Origin: Picocystis sp. L7
Lineage: Eukaryota > Chlorophyta > Picocystophyceae > Picocystales > Picocystaceae
Direction of reading: 5' to 3'
Length of the DNA: 64,000 nucleotides
NCBI GenBank assembly: GCA_020975725.1
Contig: QXJR01000021.1
Location: 248,001-312,000 of the forward strand
A program made the position numbers and the translations under genes. Below the pieces are notes generated by a model that saw only the letters and a list, made by a program, of their open reading frames with translations, was not told the DNA's origin and made no database searches. Positions 36,314 to 46,028 of this stretch are shown piece after piece; positions within the stretch are counted from its first letter, which is position 1; each line of letters starts with the position of its first letter.

Positions 36314-38014
36314 ATGCAGGCGCTATCTACGTCGCACACGCGCCATGGAGCAATGCATAGACCCGGTCAGGATGCTAGGATGCGCGTTGGATCTTCGTGG
36401 AAGCCTATTTTCACCACCAGGATTCGTGCGACGCAGGAGGAAACCGACGCCGTGGTGGTGGGTGCAGGACTGGGTGGACTTTGTGCAGCTGCGATGCTTG
36501 CCCAACACGGACACCGCGTGTTGGTCCTCGAAAGCCACACTCAGCCTGGAGGAGCGGCACATGCCTTCGATTTCGGTGACGGGTTCCATTATGAGGCCGG
36601 CCCGTCCTTCTACGCCGGCATGAGAGACACGGAAGGTTTGAATCCCATCGCAGCTGTGCTGGCCTTGGTGGGTGAAGAACTGGACGTGGTCGAATACGAA
36701 CCTTTGGGAACCTATCATTTTCCCAGCAGGAGTAGGCCCATGCGAAGGTTTGGGAAGGTGGAACTCCTCATTGAGGAAATCGGTGAGCTGGGTGGTGAGG
36801 AAGGTGCGAGGCAGCTGAAGGAGGCACTTCCAAAGCTGAGGGAGCTAGCCATGGCACTGCGTGGGATCCCCGTAGCGGCGCTCCGTCCAGATATTGGCGT
36901 GGCAGAGATCATGCTGAAACGTTACATGCCGGCACTGGCCAAATTGGGCAAGTGGGCAAGATTCCTCAATGGACCAACCTCTGTGCTGTTGGATCATCTG
37001 GGGCTGAAGGACCCGTTCCTTCGTCAATACATAGACCTAGAATGTTTCCTCCTCTCTGGATTGAAAGCAGAGGGCACAGTCGCTGCCGAGTGGGCCTCCG
37101 TCTTTGGAGAAAGCGACTTGACGCCGGTCGAGTTTCCCCATGGGGGCAGTGCGGGCCTCGTGAATACCTTAGTCCGTGGGATCGAGAAACATGGGGGGGA
37201 GGTCCGCTTACGAAGTCATGTAGAAGAGCTCATTGTAGAAAACAACGAAGCCAAGGGCGTGCGTCTCCGCGGAGGGCATATCGTACATGCCAGGGAGGCT
37301 GTCATTAGCAATGCAACCATGTGGGACACGTATTACCATCTTGTGCCCAAGGGAGCGCTGCCTGCATCTTTTCTAGATGAAGTCGCGCGTGCACCTGCCA
37401 CCCCTTCGTTCATGCACTTGCATCTGGGCATCGCAGCGGATGGACTCGAAGGGCTCACAGGCCACCATGCTGTTGTGATTGATGAAAGCAGGGATTTCAC
37501 CGCCCCACGAAACGTCTGCATGATAAGCATTGCTTCAACTTGGGACCCTTCTTTGGCCCCACCCGGACACCATGTCATTCATGCTTATACCATGGAGCTT
37601 TGGGATGATTGGGAGGAGTTCCAGGACAAGAAGTACCGACTGGGTGAAGGTAAAGCAAAGTACGAAGCACTAAAGAGGGAGAGAAGCAGTGTATTGTACG
37701 AAGCCTTGGCAAGGGTCATTCCAGATATCCACGAGCGAGTGAAGAAGGAAATGATTGGTTCGCCTATCACTCACGCATTTTTCCTACGTCGCTACAAGGG
37801 CACATATGGGCCTGGATTTGTTGCGGGCAAGCAATCTTTTCCAGGTCCGACCACTCCCATTAAGAAGCTCCTCCGTGCTGGTGATAGTTGCCTGCCAGGC
37901 ATAGGTGTCCCAGCTGTGGCAGGTTCAGGTGTGATTGCTGCCAATTCCTTGGTGAGCAACGCAGACATATTCTCTTCCTTGGACAAGCTGGAACGAAGAC
38001 GTGGAAGGAACTGA
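36314..38014 (+). CDS. CRTISO-like FAD-dependent oxidoreductase (phytoene desaturase superfamily)
   Basis: 566 aa from the ATG at 36314; an earlier ATG at 36224 would place the ATCGAT cluster inside the coding region. The N-terminal 45 residues (MQALSTSHTRHGAMHRPG...) are basic and Ser/Thr-rich, a probable plastid transit peptide. The FAD site is VVVGAGLGGLCAAAMLAQHG, with the ESHTQPGGAAHAF segment typical of CrtI/CRTISO relatives. The tail GDSCLPGIGVPAVAGSGVIAANSL is the conserved FAD-binding end of the family. The closest plant proteins are the uncharacterised chloroplast CRTISO-like oxidoreductases. A role in carotenoid isomerisation is possible but unproven. Confidence 0.88.
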   Translation: MQALSTSHTRHGAMHRPGQDARMRVGSSWKPIFTTRIRATQEETDAVVVGAGLGGLCAAAMLAQHGHRVLVLESHTQPGGAAHAFDFGDGFHYEAGPSFYAGMRDTEGLNPIAAVLALVGEELDVVEYEPLGTYHFPSRSRPMRRFGKVELLIEEIGELGGEEGARQLKEALPKLRELAMALRGIPVAALRPDIGVAEIMLKRYMPALAKLGKWARFLNGPTSVLLDHLGLKDPFLRQYIDLECFLLSGLKAEGTVAAEWASVFGESDLTPVEFPHGGSAGLVNTLVRGIEKHGGEVRLRSHVEELIVENNEAKGVRLRGGHIVHAREAVISNATMWDTYYHLVPKGALPASFLDEVARAPATPSFMHLHLGIAADGLEGLTGHHAVVIDESRDFTAPRNVCMISIASTWDPSLAPPGHHVIHAYTMELWDDWEEFQDKKYRLGEGKAKYEALKRERSSVLYEALARVIPDIHERVKKEMIGSPITHAFFLRRYKGTYGPGFVAGKQSFPGPTTPIKKLLRAGDSCLPGIGVPAVAGSGVIAANSLVSNADIFSSLDKLERRRGRN

Positions 38015-38531
38015 CGCTCTTGGCATGTACCTCGTCTATCAGTTTGACTCTCTTGTTTCTTTCTTGGCTTTCTTTCTCTTCTGCTGGGTTGCATAAAATT
38101 CGCAGCAGCCCTGTGATATCAATAATTTGTAACAATCACGACGTGTACGTATGGTTTATCCAGGTCGACATGCTATTCACTTCGAAGGTGACCTGCGCAG
38201 GTTTCCCTCTCTTACCGGCACCGGCATCTGTGGACCAAGCCTCCCTGTGTGTGTGTCTTCGTTCGCGTGGCGACCCCTTCCCAGCACCAACCAGCTCCTT
38301 CAAGAGTGGTTCCCATGAGAGGCATGCATGTCATGACCTTTGCATCATCCATGGATCTGTGCTTTATTGGTCTTGAGATGCTTGTGTACTACCTTTTCCA
38401 TGTGGATCCTTCCTGGGGATGTTTTCATGGATGTTTAGGAAGCTCCTTCGGATGATTCTGGTGTCGCACCGACACGTTTCTCGTGGTGCAGCTGCACACG
38501 GCATCCATCTGCATCGCCATTCCAAGAGCAG
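38015..38531. other. Intergenic region CRTISO-like / WDR7-like
   Basis: About 500 bp with no supported gene. It could hold a 5' exon of the WDR7-like gene, whose N-terminus looks incomplete. Confidence 0.4.
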
Positions 38532-41500
38532 ATGCGCTGCGTACAGGCTTTCTTCGCCTCATCTCCCACCTCTTGTTTCCTCCCTTGCACTTCCTGCACC
38601 GCCACCACGCCACGGGACAGCCTCCATGCCCAAGCGACGCCAGAAGGCAAGTCCGAAGACGTGCATTGGTTGGTGCTGGCGGACCAAGATGGCCGTGCGG
38701 TGCTGCTTTGCGACGATCAGAGCGTACCAGGGAAGCAGAAGTGGAGATTGGAGAGGTGTGTGGTGATGCATCCGCGACACGACAGCTTGGACCACGAGGA
38801 TGAAGCCTTGGGAGAAGCAGACAGAGCTTGGGATGCATACCTCAAGCAATGTCCGCTTCCAAACCAATCAGCACAAGCAAACAGGACAAGGTGGAGGGAC
38901 AGGGAAAGATCGAATTTGAAACAAACGAGGGAAAGAAATATTGGAACGAAGAATGATGTGGTCCAGGAAGAATCGGGAACAGAACATATCAAATGTATCG
39001 CATACTCCACGAGCAAGCGGCACAAGCTGGTGCTCCAGTCCACAACGTGGACCCTTTTCTGCCAGGATTGTTGGGTAGAGCTTCCTGGTAGCAAACTGGA
39101 AAGCCAAGAGAAAGAAATCCACTACCATGCATTGGCTTTTGAAAACATAAGAAGTGCTGGTGGAAATCACTGGGAAAGAGGGTGCATGGTAGCTGAAACC
39201 TTGGAGGGTCATACGTGCTCTGTGCGGATAGCTTTGCATAAAAAACACGGGCGTATCCACGTCATTCAAGTTAGGTATGATATCAACGCTCGTCCAGGAG
39301 CCCAAGATGTGCATATATCGAAAGCATCCGCCACTCCTACTCAATCACTACAACTCCATACTGTTGAGGCATCCTTTTTGGCTGCTGTAGATAAGAGCAC
39401 ACTTGCACAAGTACTGGATTCTCCCAGTGCGACGGTTGGTAAACGTGAGAACTGGTTGCAATTTTGGCACATTGAAGAGATACCCGAGGAGGGCCTGGCT
39501 CTCGTCCCTCAACAGGCCTTGGATCTCGGTCCAGAGGTGGGGTGGCTTGATACCGTGGAAGGAGTCGGTAGCACCTGTGTGCTGGGTGCAGGAGGAGACT
39601 CCTTTTGTCCAAGTGCCATTGCTGTCGCGTACACAGATGGGTCGATTGCACTGCAGCAAATGCTTGGAGATGGGACCTCTCACCACAGGATGCACGATGC
39701 ACCAATCACGTGCCTGGGTGAAGTATTCCTACAGCAACATCAAAACCTCGACGGTGCCAATGGCCCCCACACACTCCTTGTATCTGGCGCCAGCGATGGA
39801 AGTATGGCTTTGCTGGATCTGGAGGAGGAATCCGTATTCGCACGATGGACTCCCTTCGCATCAAGGGTTGCTGCAGTCTACACCCCACCTGTGCCCCCGC
39901 CAAATGAATCCCCTTCTTGGATTCACTCGTGCTTTGTTGCTGTAGACTGCATGGGCACGATCTGCATCTACGACATTGCATCTAAACGCTCCATGCACAC
40001 CATTGTAGGTCTTCCTTGCCAGCCGCTGGACATTGCCTGGGACGTTCCACGTGCTTACCTAATTTGCTTGTGCAAGAATTCTGGTGTCGTTCATGGTGTG
40101 TCATTTGGCTGCAAAGCCTACGTTTGGGATATTCTATCGGGCAAGCTGGAGCGTACTTTTGTGGGATCGGTTGCAATGGAATTCTTCAGGGAGGCTAAGA
40201 AGAACGGAAATGAATCCCTTACTCCTGGAGGTCTGCTTCCTCAACTGAGCCATCTTGCGACCGCATCCAGTTGTTCAAGTGGTGGTGAAGAGAATGCTGT
40301 TCATGGTCAGTGGCGGCCGATTCGGGCGGTTTCTGTCCTCCAAAACGCTATGGTCCTGGACATTAACGTTCGTTCCCTGTTGGCAAGAGCGCTCCCCTCT
40401 ATCTGCACATCAGTAGGAGCAGTCTTTCGTGTCTTGAGCAAGGGTGGAGGACCAGAAGATGTTAGACGTCTTGAGCGAAATCGAGCTCTGACTGCTCTTC
40501 AGTTGGCTTTGGCAGCATTGCACTTTTGGGGTGTGGATGAGTCTTTGGACCAAATGCTTCATGCAGAACTGGCTGTCCATCCTCTTGCATCGCTTCTGCC
40601 TGTCTTGAAAACCACCACCACTGTATTGGAGGATGGAACAGTAATGTTTGGAATGGTTGATTCTGGCAAGCAGGACCCCACTTCATCTACCCGAGTCCTG
40701 GCTGTGCTTGCTATCACCAACTTGCTTATTTCTGAAGCACCAAATGCGCAAAATGCTTGTGTGGCCTTGACAACATTCTATGGATTGCAAATATGGGAGC
40801 AGTTTGGAAGCATGGTAGTAGCTGACCTGTTCTTGTTTGCAACGCATTGGGAAGATCCGTCTCAACCTGTGCGAGATGCTGCGCACATGCTCATGGCTTC
40901 CTCGATCCGTCAACTGTCACCAAAGACCTTACAAGATATTTTGGGCTTTGACAATTCCGGATTTCTAAAACAATTACGGTGCCCAGAAGAAAACTTCAGT
41001 ATGCGCATTTTGACCGCATGTGCAGCATGTGCAGCAGCACCAGATCATGTCAGAGAGATAGCACCTAGTCTTGCATCCTCTGTTGTGCCGCACCTAGTAA
41101 GAATGGTTTTGCAGGCTCCAGCACCATACAGTGCAGCAGCAGCCTCTATCCTTGTGGATGGCCTTAAATGCAACTGGGGTGAGCTCCTAGGTTTGGACCT
41201 TGCTGCCTTCATGAAAGAAGTTCTGGTATTATACGATGTAGTGTCTGTAACTGGCGGCACCTCCAGGATCCCACAGCACAGCCAGGCTGTACTGGAGCCT
41301 AGCTCGGAGTCGTTTTGGCAAGCGGCGGCATACAACTCAGGTGCAATCGCGGCTTTAGGGCAGACTTTGGGGCATCCTGCCGATTCAGAACACGTGGGTG
41401 TGAAGGGATCTGCAGCGAGTACAGAGCTGATGCACTGTCGAGCAGCATTGTCTAGACTTCTTCCAGCACTTGCTGCGGCTGATCCTCTTCTATTCTTCAC

Positions 41501-42182
41501 AATTGTTGTACAAAGGATGGTTGTGTTGGCACCAAACAGCAGTGCCCACATTCATGGTCTTATGACGGCAGTGCAGCTGGTTCAGCAATATCCTGCGGTA
41601 GCAGTGACAGCACTTCCTCAGCTGCGTAGCCTACTGATGCTTGCTATCAGCCCCCTTGTTCCAGAGCGGCGTGCTACCTGTCTTCAGGCTTCTACTGCCC
41701 TGGTAAAAGAGCTGGTAGGGCATCTTCCGAGTGTGGACTACTTTCCAGATACGATGCTCTTTGCGGTGTCAATCAGCGACCAGCTTTCCTCCGGCGCACC
41801 TTTGGTTGAGATTTTCGACCTTCACAACGCAGTAAAAAGATATGTGCTGCTGGACGAGGAACGAAAGCGTTCCATGCACAAGCATGCTTCGTCAGTTTCT
41901 GCTGTCTCGTTTGATTCCACCGGCTTGCGTGCTGCAGCTTTGATGTTGGAATCTTCGTGCATTCTAATCTGGGATCTTCAGGTTCCTTGGCGTGCAAGAA
42001 TCACCAATAAGCCTGCAGAGCTGCGCCCGCACAGCTGTATAAAGAGCAGCACATCAAATCATTCAGCCCGGGTGTCTGGGATCACACCCACGACTATCCA
42101 CAAACTAAAAATGAGTTGGAATGGCGCATCTCAGGTAGATGTATGTTACTGCAACAATTTGATGCTCAGCTTTGCATTGTGA
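38532..42182 (+). CDS. WDR7: WDR7 / rabconnectin-3 beta-like WD-repeat protein
   Basis: In animals WDR7 pairs with DMXL (rabconnectin-3 alpha) to assemble and regulate the V-ATPase. 1216 aa in one frame. WD-like blades are visible in the first half (AIAVAYTDGSIALQQM, LLVSGASDGSMALLDLEEE, CMGTICIYDIAS, FGCKAYVWDILSGKLERTF). A helical middle follows (LALAALHFWGVDESLDQMLH matches the WDR7 segment FMSCLHAWGLNEVLDEV), with ARM-like repeats, and a last C-terminal blade (SSVSAVSFDSTGLRAAALML, CILIWDLQ) before a short tail. The order matches WDR7, but the first propeller is degenerate and the N-terminal 40 residues are unlike the family, so the start may be wrong or an exon missing. Confidence 0.75.
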   Translation: MRCVQAFFASSPTSCFLPCTSCTATTPRDSLHAQATPEGKSEDVHWLVLADQDGRAVLLCDDQSVPGKQKWRLERCVVMHPRHDSLDHEDEALGEADRAWDAYLKQCPLPNQSAQANRTRWRDRERSNLKQTRERNIGTKNDVVQEESGTEHIKCIAYSTSKRHKLVLQSTTWTLFCQDCWVELPGSKLESQEKEIHYHALAFENIRSAGGNHWERGCMVAETLEGHTCSVRIALHKKHGRIHVIQVRYDINARPGAQDVHISKASATPTQSLQLHTVEASFLAAVDKSTLAQVLDSPSATVGKRENWLQFWHIEEIPEEGLALVPQQALDLGPEVGWLDTVEGVGSTCVLGAGGDSFCPSAIAVAYTDGSIALQQMLGDGTSHHRMHDAPITCLGEVFLQQHQNLDGANGPHTLLVSGASDGSMALLDLEEESVFARWTPFASRVAAVYTPPVPPPNESPSWIHSCFVAVDCMGTICIYDIASKRSMHTIVGLPCQPLDIAWDVPRAYLICLCKNSGVVHGVSFGCKAYVWDILSGKLERTFVGSVAMEFFREAKKNGNESLTPGGLLPQLSHLATASSCSSGGEENAVHGQWRPIRAVSVLQNAMVLDINVRSLLARALPSICTSVGAVFRVLSKGGGPEDVRRLERNRALTALQLALAALHFWGVDESLDQMLHAELAVHPLASLLPVLKTTTTVLEDGTVMFGMVDSGKQDPTSSTRVLAVLAITNLLISEAPNAQNACVALTTFYGLQIWEQFGSMVVADLFLFATHWEDPSQPVRDAAHMLMASSIRQLSPKTLQDILGFDNSGFLKQLRCPEENFSMRILTACAACAAAPDHVREIAPSLASSVVPHLVRMVLQAPAPYSAAAASILVDGLKCNWGELLGLDLAAFMKEVLVLYDVVSVTGGTSRIPQHSQAVLEPSSESFWQAAAYNSGAIAALGQTLGHPADSEHVGVKGSAASTELMHCRAALSRLLPALAAADPLLFFTIVVQRMVVLAPNSSAHIHGLMTAVQLVQQYPAVAVTALPQLRSLLMLAISPLVPERRATCLQASTALVKELVGHLPSVDYFPDTMLFAVSISDQLSSGAPLVEIFDLHNAVKRYVLLDEERKRSMHKHASSVSAVSFDSTGLRAAALMLESSCILIWDLQVPWRARITNKPAELRPHSCIKSSTSNHSARVSGITPTTIHKLKMSWNGASQVDVCYCNNLMLSFAL

Positions 42183-42328
42183 CGTATTTGGGATGGCCTG
42201 TGCCTTGTGCTGTCCACAACACGTATCCCTCCTCCTTCGGGCAACAGACCAGAGGCACGAGGACAGTACGTCTTACGCTTCAGCTATCAAAATGAATTTA
42301 CAAATAATATTTCCATAGCTCTTTGGTT

Positions 42329-42854
42329 TTACATGCCCGAATGAACCGCAGCCTCGAGCAAGGACTGGATGTCATTCTCCTTTTCACACAAGAGAACTGG
42401 ATTGTCCTGGGACTCAGTTTGACTGGGAACCCCTTTACAATCGTACTTGTAAGGTTCACAATCTCTATCGTGGCCCTCCATTCCAAGGTCACCTCCGATC
42501 CTGGCACTGCTGTTGCTTTTCTCGATCCATGGCAAGTCTCGCCGCCTCTGCAGCCCAGGATTTCATCAAGAGCTCTGCCTCTTCTGCTCGCCTGGATTCT
42601 GCCAATCCTCTAGAACGAATCCTCCACCTCCCCACCAATGAATGAGTTGCGTTCCTGGCAGCTCTCTTGAACCCCTCTCTTCCTAGCAGCATCAGTGCAT
42701 CCCGCTCGTAGAGTTGGTGCTTCACGTACTTGAGTGCAGCCCGCTTGGCATTCCACGTCCATTTGGTCTTCTCCAGTTCACTGGAGGAGACTTCTGGCTC
42801 TTCCTTTCTGTTCCATGTCGCGAACCGTTCCGGTCGAGCGCTTCGAACTCCCAT
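42329..42854 (-). CDS. Unknown small protein, probably two exons
   Basis: Exon 1 42854-42493 and exon 2 42422-42329 are joined by a 70-bp intron (donor GTGACC, acceptor CCCAG); the joined frame of 151 aa ends at TAA 42329. Without splicing, exon 1 runs into a stop directly at the donor, and a second coding-like frame begins just after it. The protein is rich in Arg, Glu and Ala (KWTWNAKRAALKYVKHQLYE, then AEEAELLMKSWAAEAARLA) and ends NDIQSLLEAAVHSGM. No domain, signal or membrane segment recognised. It converges on the WDR7-like gene. Confidence 0.45.
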
Positions 42855-43161
42855 TTCCTTCGTGACCAATACAAATGGCCATGCGACGGTTCGTCTGGAT
42901 GCGACCCCATCACGTCTTCAGGGTCGCCCTCCCCCTACCCCTCGCCCCGGGGCGAGGCGACCCCATCGAGATCTCGTACCAAGATTGCGATGTACAAGGC
43001 AGGTGAAGGTATCGATGAACTGAAACGGTGGACGTTTCGTCCGAAGAAGGGATGCCAGGCTGGACGCCGGACCATCCGGGAGTGGAACTCGTGGAAAGGA
43101 GGAGAAGGGGGCGGGAAAGACAACACGGTGCCCGGAGAAGACGAGGGGAAAGTTCATTCCA
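42855..43161. other. Spacer with nested GC palindrome
   Basis: About 300 bp. Holds an 18-bp perfect palindrome (42940-42957) nested inside a wider GGTCGCC/GGCGACC inverted repeat (42922-42963), and an ATCGAT at 43011. No gene seen. Confidence 0.5.
42940..42957. repeat. 18-bp GC-rich palindrome
   Basis: Centre CTCGCCCCGGGGCGAG flanked by C and G; can form a strong cruciform or RNA hairpin between the unknown gene's start and the EED stop. Confidence 0.6.
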
Positions 43162-44349
43162 CTATCTGTCCCAGCGGATGATGGTGCCATCATCGCAGCA
43201 AGCTAGGACAATGGAACCGTTGCAATTCACTGCCGTCTGCCGAATAACACCCTTGGCTTCCGGCGACGTCAATTTGGCCACCTGCTTGATGGGTACAGTG
43301 CGCATGTCCAAAAGACTCACCCGACCAAACCGATTCCCCACTGCTACCCATTTGCAGTGAAAGTCCATGGAGAACCGCATAAACCACAGGTCGCAATCAG
43401 GTACCTCGCAATCCTGAAGCAGATCCACCCCATCCTTCTTGCTCGATCTTCCCAAAGTGTCTGGTTTCCACATGACCACGCGATTCTCGACACTCTTTGA
43501 AAGGATGATATCCCCTATCCACTTCACACAATCCACATAGTTTGCATGCACTCTAGTGGTGTAGAAAACTGGCTGCTCGATCACCCGGGTGGGAAACGTG
43601 GAAGGAGGCTTATCCCAGTGCTTGCCTTTGTCTACAGTGCTACTCGCTTTTTCCATCGACCAAATCCGAATAGACCGGTCCATCCCACAGGACACGAACT
43701 TGTGCTTGTCCCAAGGGTGGAAATCTACACTCAGTACTTCATATCTGTGCCCATTGTTGCCTGCAAAAATCAGCGTGCACACCCTCGTGCGGACGTTCCA
43801 CAATCGAATGGATTCATCCTTGCTTGCGGAGAGGAGGAGCTCGGGATCGTGCGGACTTACCTTGAGATCGTTCACCGAATTTCCATGCCCAGCAAAGTTG
43901 TGAATCAGGCGCTCTTCCCCGCAGTCCACCATTCTGATGATCCCAGACACACCCGCAAAGATGAGCAGTGGTGCAGAAGTCTGTGGGTTGCTGGACCAAG
44001 CACACACGTAGAAGGACTCCTCCACGTTCGGATCCTTGTATGCGTGTAGCATTTCCACGTTTCCTCCCTTCAAGCATTCGTAGATTTCCACTTGATTGCT
44101 CCCAGCGGCGGCGAACACGTTCCTGTAGAAGAGGTCGCAGTTGTTGAACGACACGCTGAACACGGGCTTGCCGTGGCCTTCCCTGAGCACATTCGTGCAT
44201 CGAAAGTTCATTTTCTTGCCCTCTGCTTCGTCCTTCTTCTCCTGCGCTCCTTCCACCGTTGGTGGATCCATCTCCGGCGTCGCAAAGTGTACTCCCATCG
44301 AAGGGACCGTCGGTCCACTTGTCAAAGGTGGTGACAGACGAAGAATCAT
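43162..44349 (-). CDS. EED: Polycomb repressive complex 2 subunit EED/FIE
   Basis: 395 aa from the ATG at 44349; an alternative ATG lies at 44298. EED reads H3K27me3 and activates E(z) in PRC2. The WD40 propeller starts with CTNVLREGHGKPVFSVSFN, followed by VFAAAGSNQVEIYEC, FYVCAWS, LLIFAGVSGIIRMVDC, GHGNSVNDLKVSPHDPELLLS, SASKDESIRLWNVRTRVC, SVDFHPWDKHKFVSCGMDRS and RIWSM. Then come VHANYVDCVKWIGDIILSKS, VVMWKP, DLWFMRFSMDFHCKWVAVGN and the closing GTIIRW. Wording and spacing match EED throughout, including the aromatic-cage region. No other PRC2 subunit is in the window; the SET protein at 15.5 kb does not look like E(z). Confidence 0.95.
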   Translation of the reverse strand: MILRLSPPLTSGPTVPSMGVHFATPEMDPPTVEGAQEKKDEAEGKKMNFRCTNVLREGHGKPVFSVSFNNCDLFYRNVFAAAGSNQVEIYECLKGGNVEMLHAYKDPNVEESFYVCAWSSNPQTSAPLLIFAGVSGIIRMVDCGEERLIHNFAGHGNSVNDLKVSPHDPELLLSASKDESIRLWNVRTRVCTLIFAGNNGHRYEVLSVDFHPWDKHKFVSCGMDRSIRIWSMEKASSTVDKGKHWDKPPSTFPTRVIEQPVFYTTRVHANYVDCVKWIGDIILSKSVENRVVMWKPDTLGRSSKKDGVDLLQDCEVPDCDLWFMRFSMDFHCKWVAVGNRFGRVSLLDMRTVPIKQVAKLTSPEAKGVIRQTAVNCNGSIVLACCDDGTIIRWDR

Positions 44350-45289
44350 TGGTGCAAATTCTCCCCAGGGCGATTGTAACACCACCCGTCACAAACACAT
44401 ACAACGTGGTTGGTGAAGGGACCCACGAATGCACAGTGGGGCTGTGCATGGGAGATTGGACACCGTGGTTGGATTGGTGGTGGACGGGATGCCATGCATC
44501 CAGATGGTATCATGGAAGCTCCGACATCCACGTTCCTCGCGCATGGAAACGACATGAAGGAACGTGCGTTGTTCGACCTTGCCATGGCATAATTGCGGAA
44601 TGAATGAAAAGAATTGTGCTTCATGTCATCAATGGGAGCGAAGATGCTTGCAAGGCCGAAAAGTAAAGGAAGCATGTGCGAGCTCGAGATGGTTCTCCCC
44701 AAGTGTCATCGAGGCGCTACAGTGGTCGATTCGCCATACGTTTGCCCAAGTTTGTGTAATAGGTCACAAGTTTGATGTGATTTTTGATGTGACACCCATC
44801 CACGATAGGTCGGTACCCTGCCTTTGCGTCCAATCTCTTGGAAGAGGAATTCCCAAGAATGCAAGATCTCGTCACAGGCATTACTTGTCACACGTATTCG
44901 TGTTTTCTCGAACAAAGACTGCATTCTCGTTCATTTCGATCCTACCTAATTCCACACGGCTCGTCGAATCGGCAACCAATGGAGGGTTGGAAGACGGCTT
45001 TTCCGTGCAATGCGTGTTTCACACACTCTCACTAAGGCCGCCTATTACAAATGCCCCCGTTCCTTACATCTTACCGGCTTGCTGGCACCCACCACCACCG
45101 TTTCCATCCTCTCCTTCTGGTCACGGCCATGGTCCAAACCCTTCCTCCTCCCAGCTTAACTTCGATCGTAAACCTCGTTCATCGCCCGGGACTCATGACT
45201 TGCCTCGTATTTTTGCTAGGGTTTATCGACATCCGCCTGGTGTGCATCCATCGCGCTTCGCCGCGTCGCGCGCGCGCATTTCGACCGCG
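44350..45289. other. Intergenic region EED / complex I subunit
   Basis: About 940 bp between divergent genes. No additional gene or RNA recognised; frames seen here are short and compositionally noncoding. Confidence 0.4.
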
Positions 45290-45883
45290 ATGGGCGTGAT
45301 CTTCGACGAAAGGAAGTATCCGGTGGTGGACAGTGCACCTACCGTCCGAAGTACCGGTACGAATCCTCCTGAAGCGCCGTGGACACGAAACGGATCGGCG
45401 AGGAAACCCTCGAGTTGGACAGTCCGATCCCTGAAACGTAGGACGAACGCCTGTCATGGCGTTGCGGACGATTCGAGGTGTACGTCAAAGACAGCTTGTT
45501 GACCAGAGACTTCCGAAATGGATCTGCAGTTGCAAACTTCAATGCCACCGACTGGGCCTGGGTGTTTGGCACGGGTTTGGTGGGACTGCCCATTGGATTC
45601 AAAACAGGTAAGTGCTTCTGCCAGCCAACTCGTTCTTGGCCTTGATTTGCAAGAAACAAGCTGACTCCTCTTATCCTGGGTGCAATCATTTACCTGGTGC
45701 GGTGTCTGCTAACGGAACGCAGGCTTGGCTTCCGGTGGAAGAGCCAGAATCCCCACCATGTATGCAGGAGGTATCATCGGTCTAATGGGAGGGTTCTGCT
45801 TTGCTTTGCAGAACTCGTCGGGAAGGCTGTTGGGACTACTTCCTAACGAAGCTGAAGTGGAGGAAGCCAATCGCAGGAGATGA
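45290..45883 (+). CDS. Mitochondrial complex I 21-kDa subunit (NUXM-type), three exons
   Basis: A small accessory subunit of NADH:ubiquinone oxidoreductase in the inner membrane. Exons 45290-45356, 45530-45607 and 45723-45883; introns 173 bp (donor GTACGA, acceptor CTGCAG) and 115 bp (donor GTAAGT, acceptor CGCAG). The spliced protein has 101 aa. It contains YPVVDSAPTVRSTVANFNAT, then TDWAWVFGTGLVGLPIGF, IPTMYAGGIIGLMGGFCFAL and QNSSGRLLGLLPNEAEV. It aligns without gaps to the plant 21-kDa subunit (YPVVDRNPPFTKVVGNF... GGLIGLMGGF... QNSAGRLMGFFPND), which fixes both splice junctions. Two membrane helices are predicted. AATAAA follows 44 bp after the stop. Confidence 0.93.
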
Positions 45884-45926
45884 GCGTAAATGCTGCTGTA
45901 AGCTGAGCAGCGTCATCTGACTAGTC

Positions 45927-45932
45927 AATAAA
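45927..45932 (+). promoter_or_regulatory. Polyadenylation signal AATAAA of the complex I subunit
   Basis: 44 bp after the stop, in the 145-bp gap to the convergent Nudix gene. Confidence 0.6.
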
Positions 45933-46028
45933 AATGCCCTGCATGGCAGGAATGGCAGAATGCTTGCAACAGGCATTTTCTAACCCTGACCCACCGTGCA
46001 TGATCGAATCAGTGTTCTATTCTCGCTC

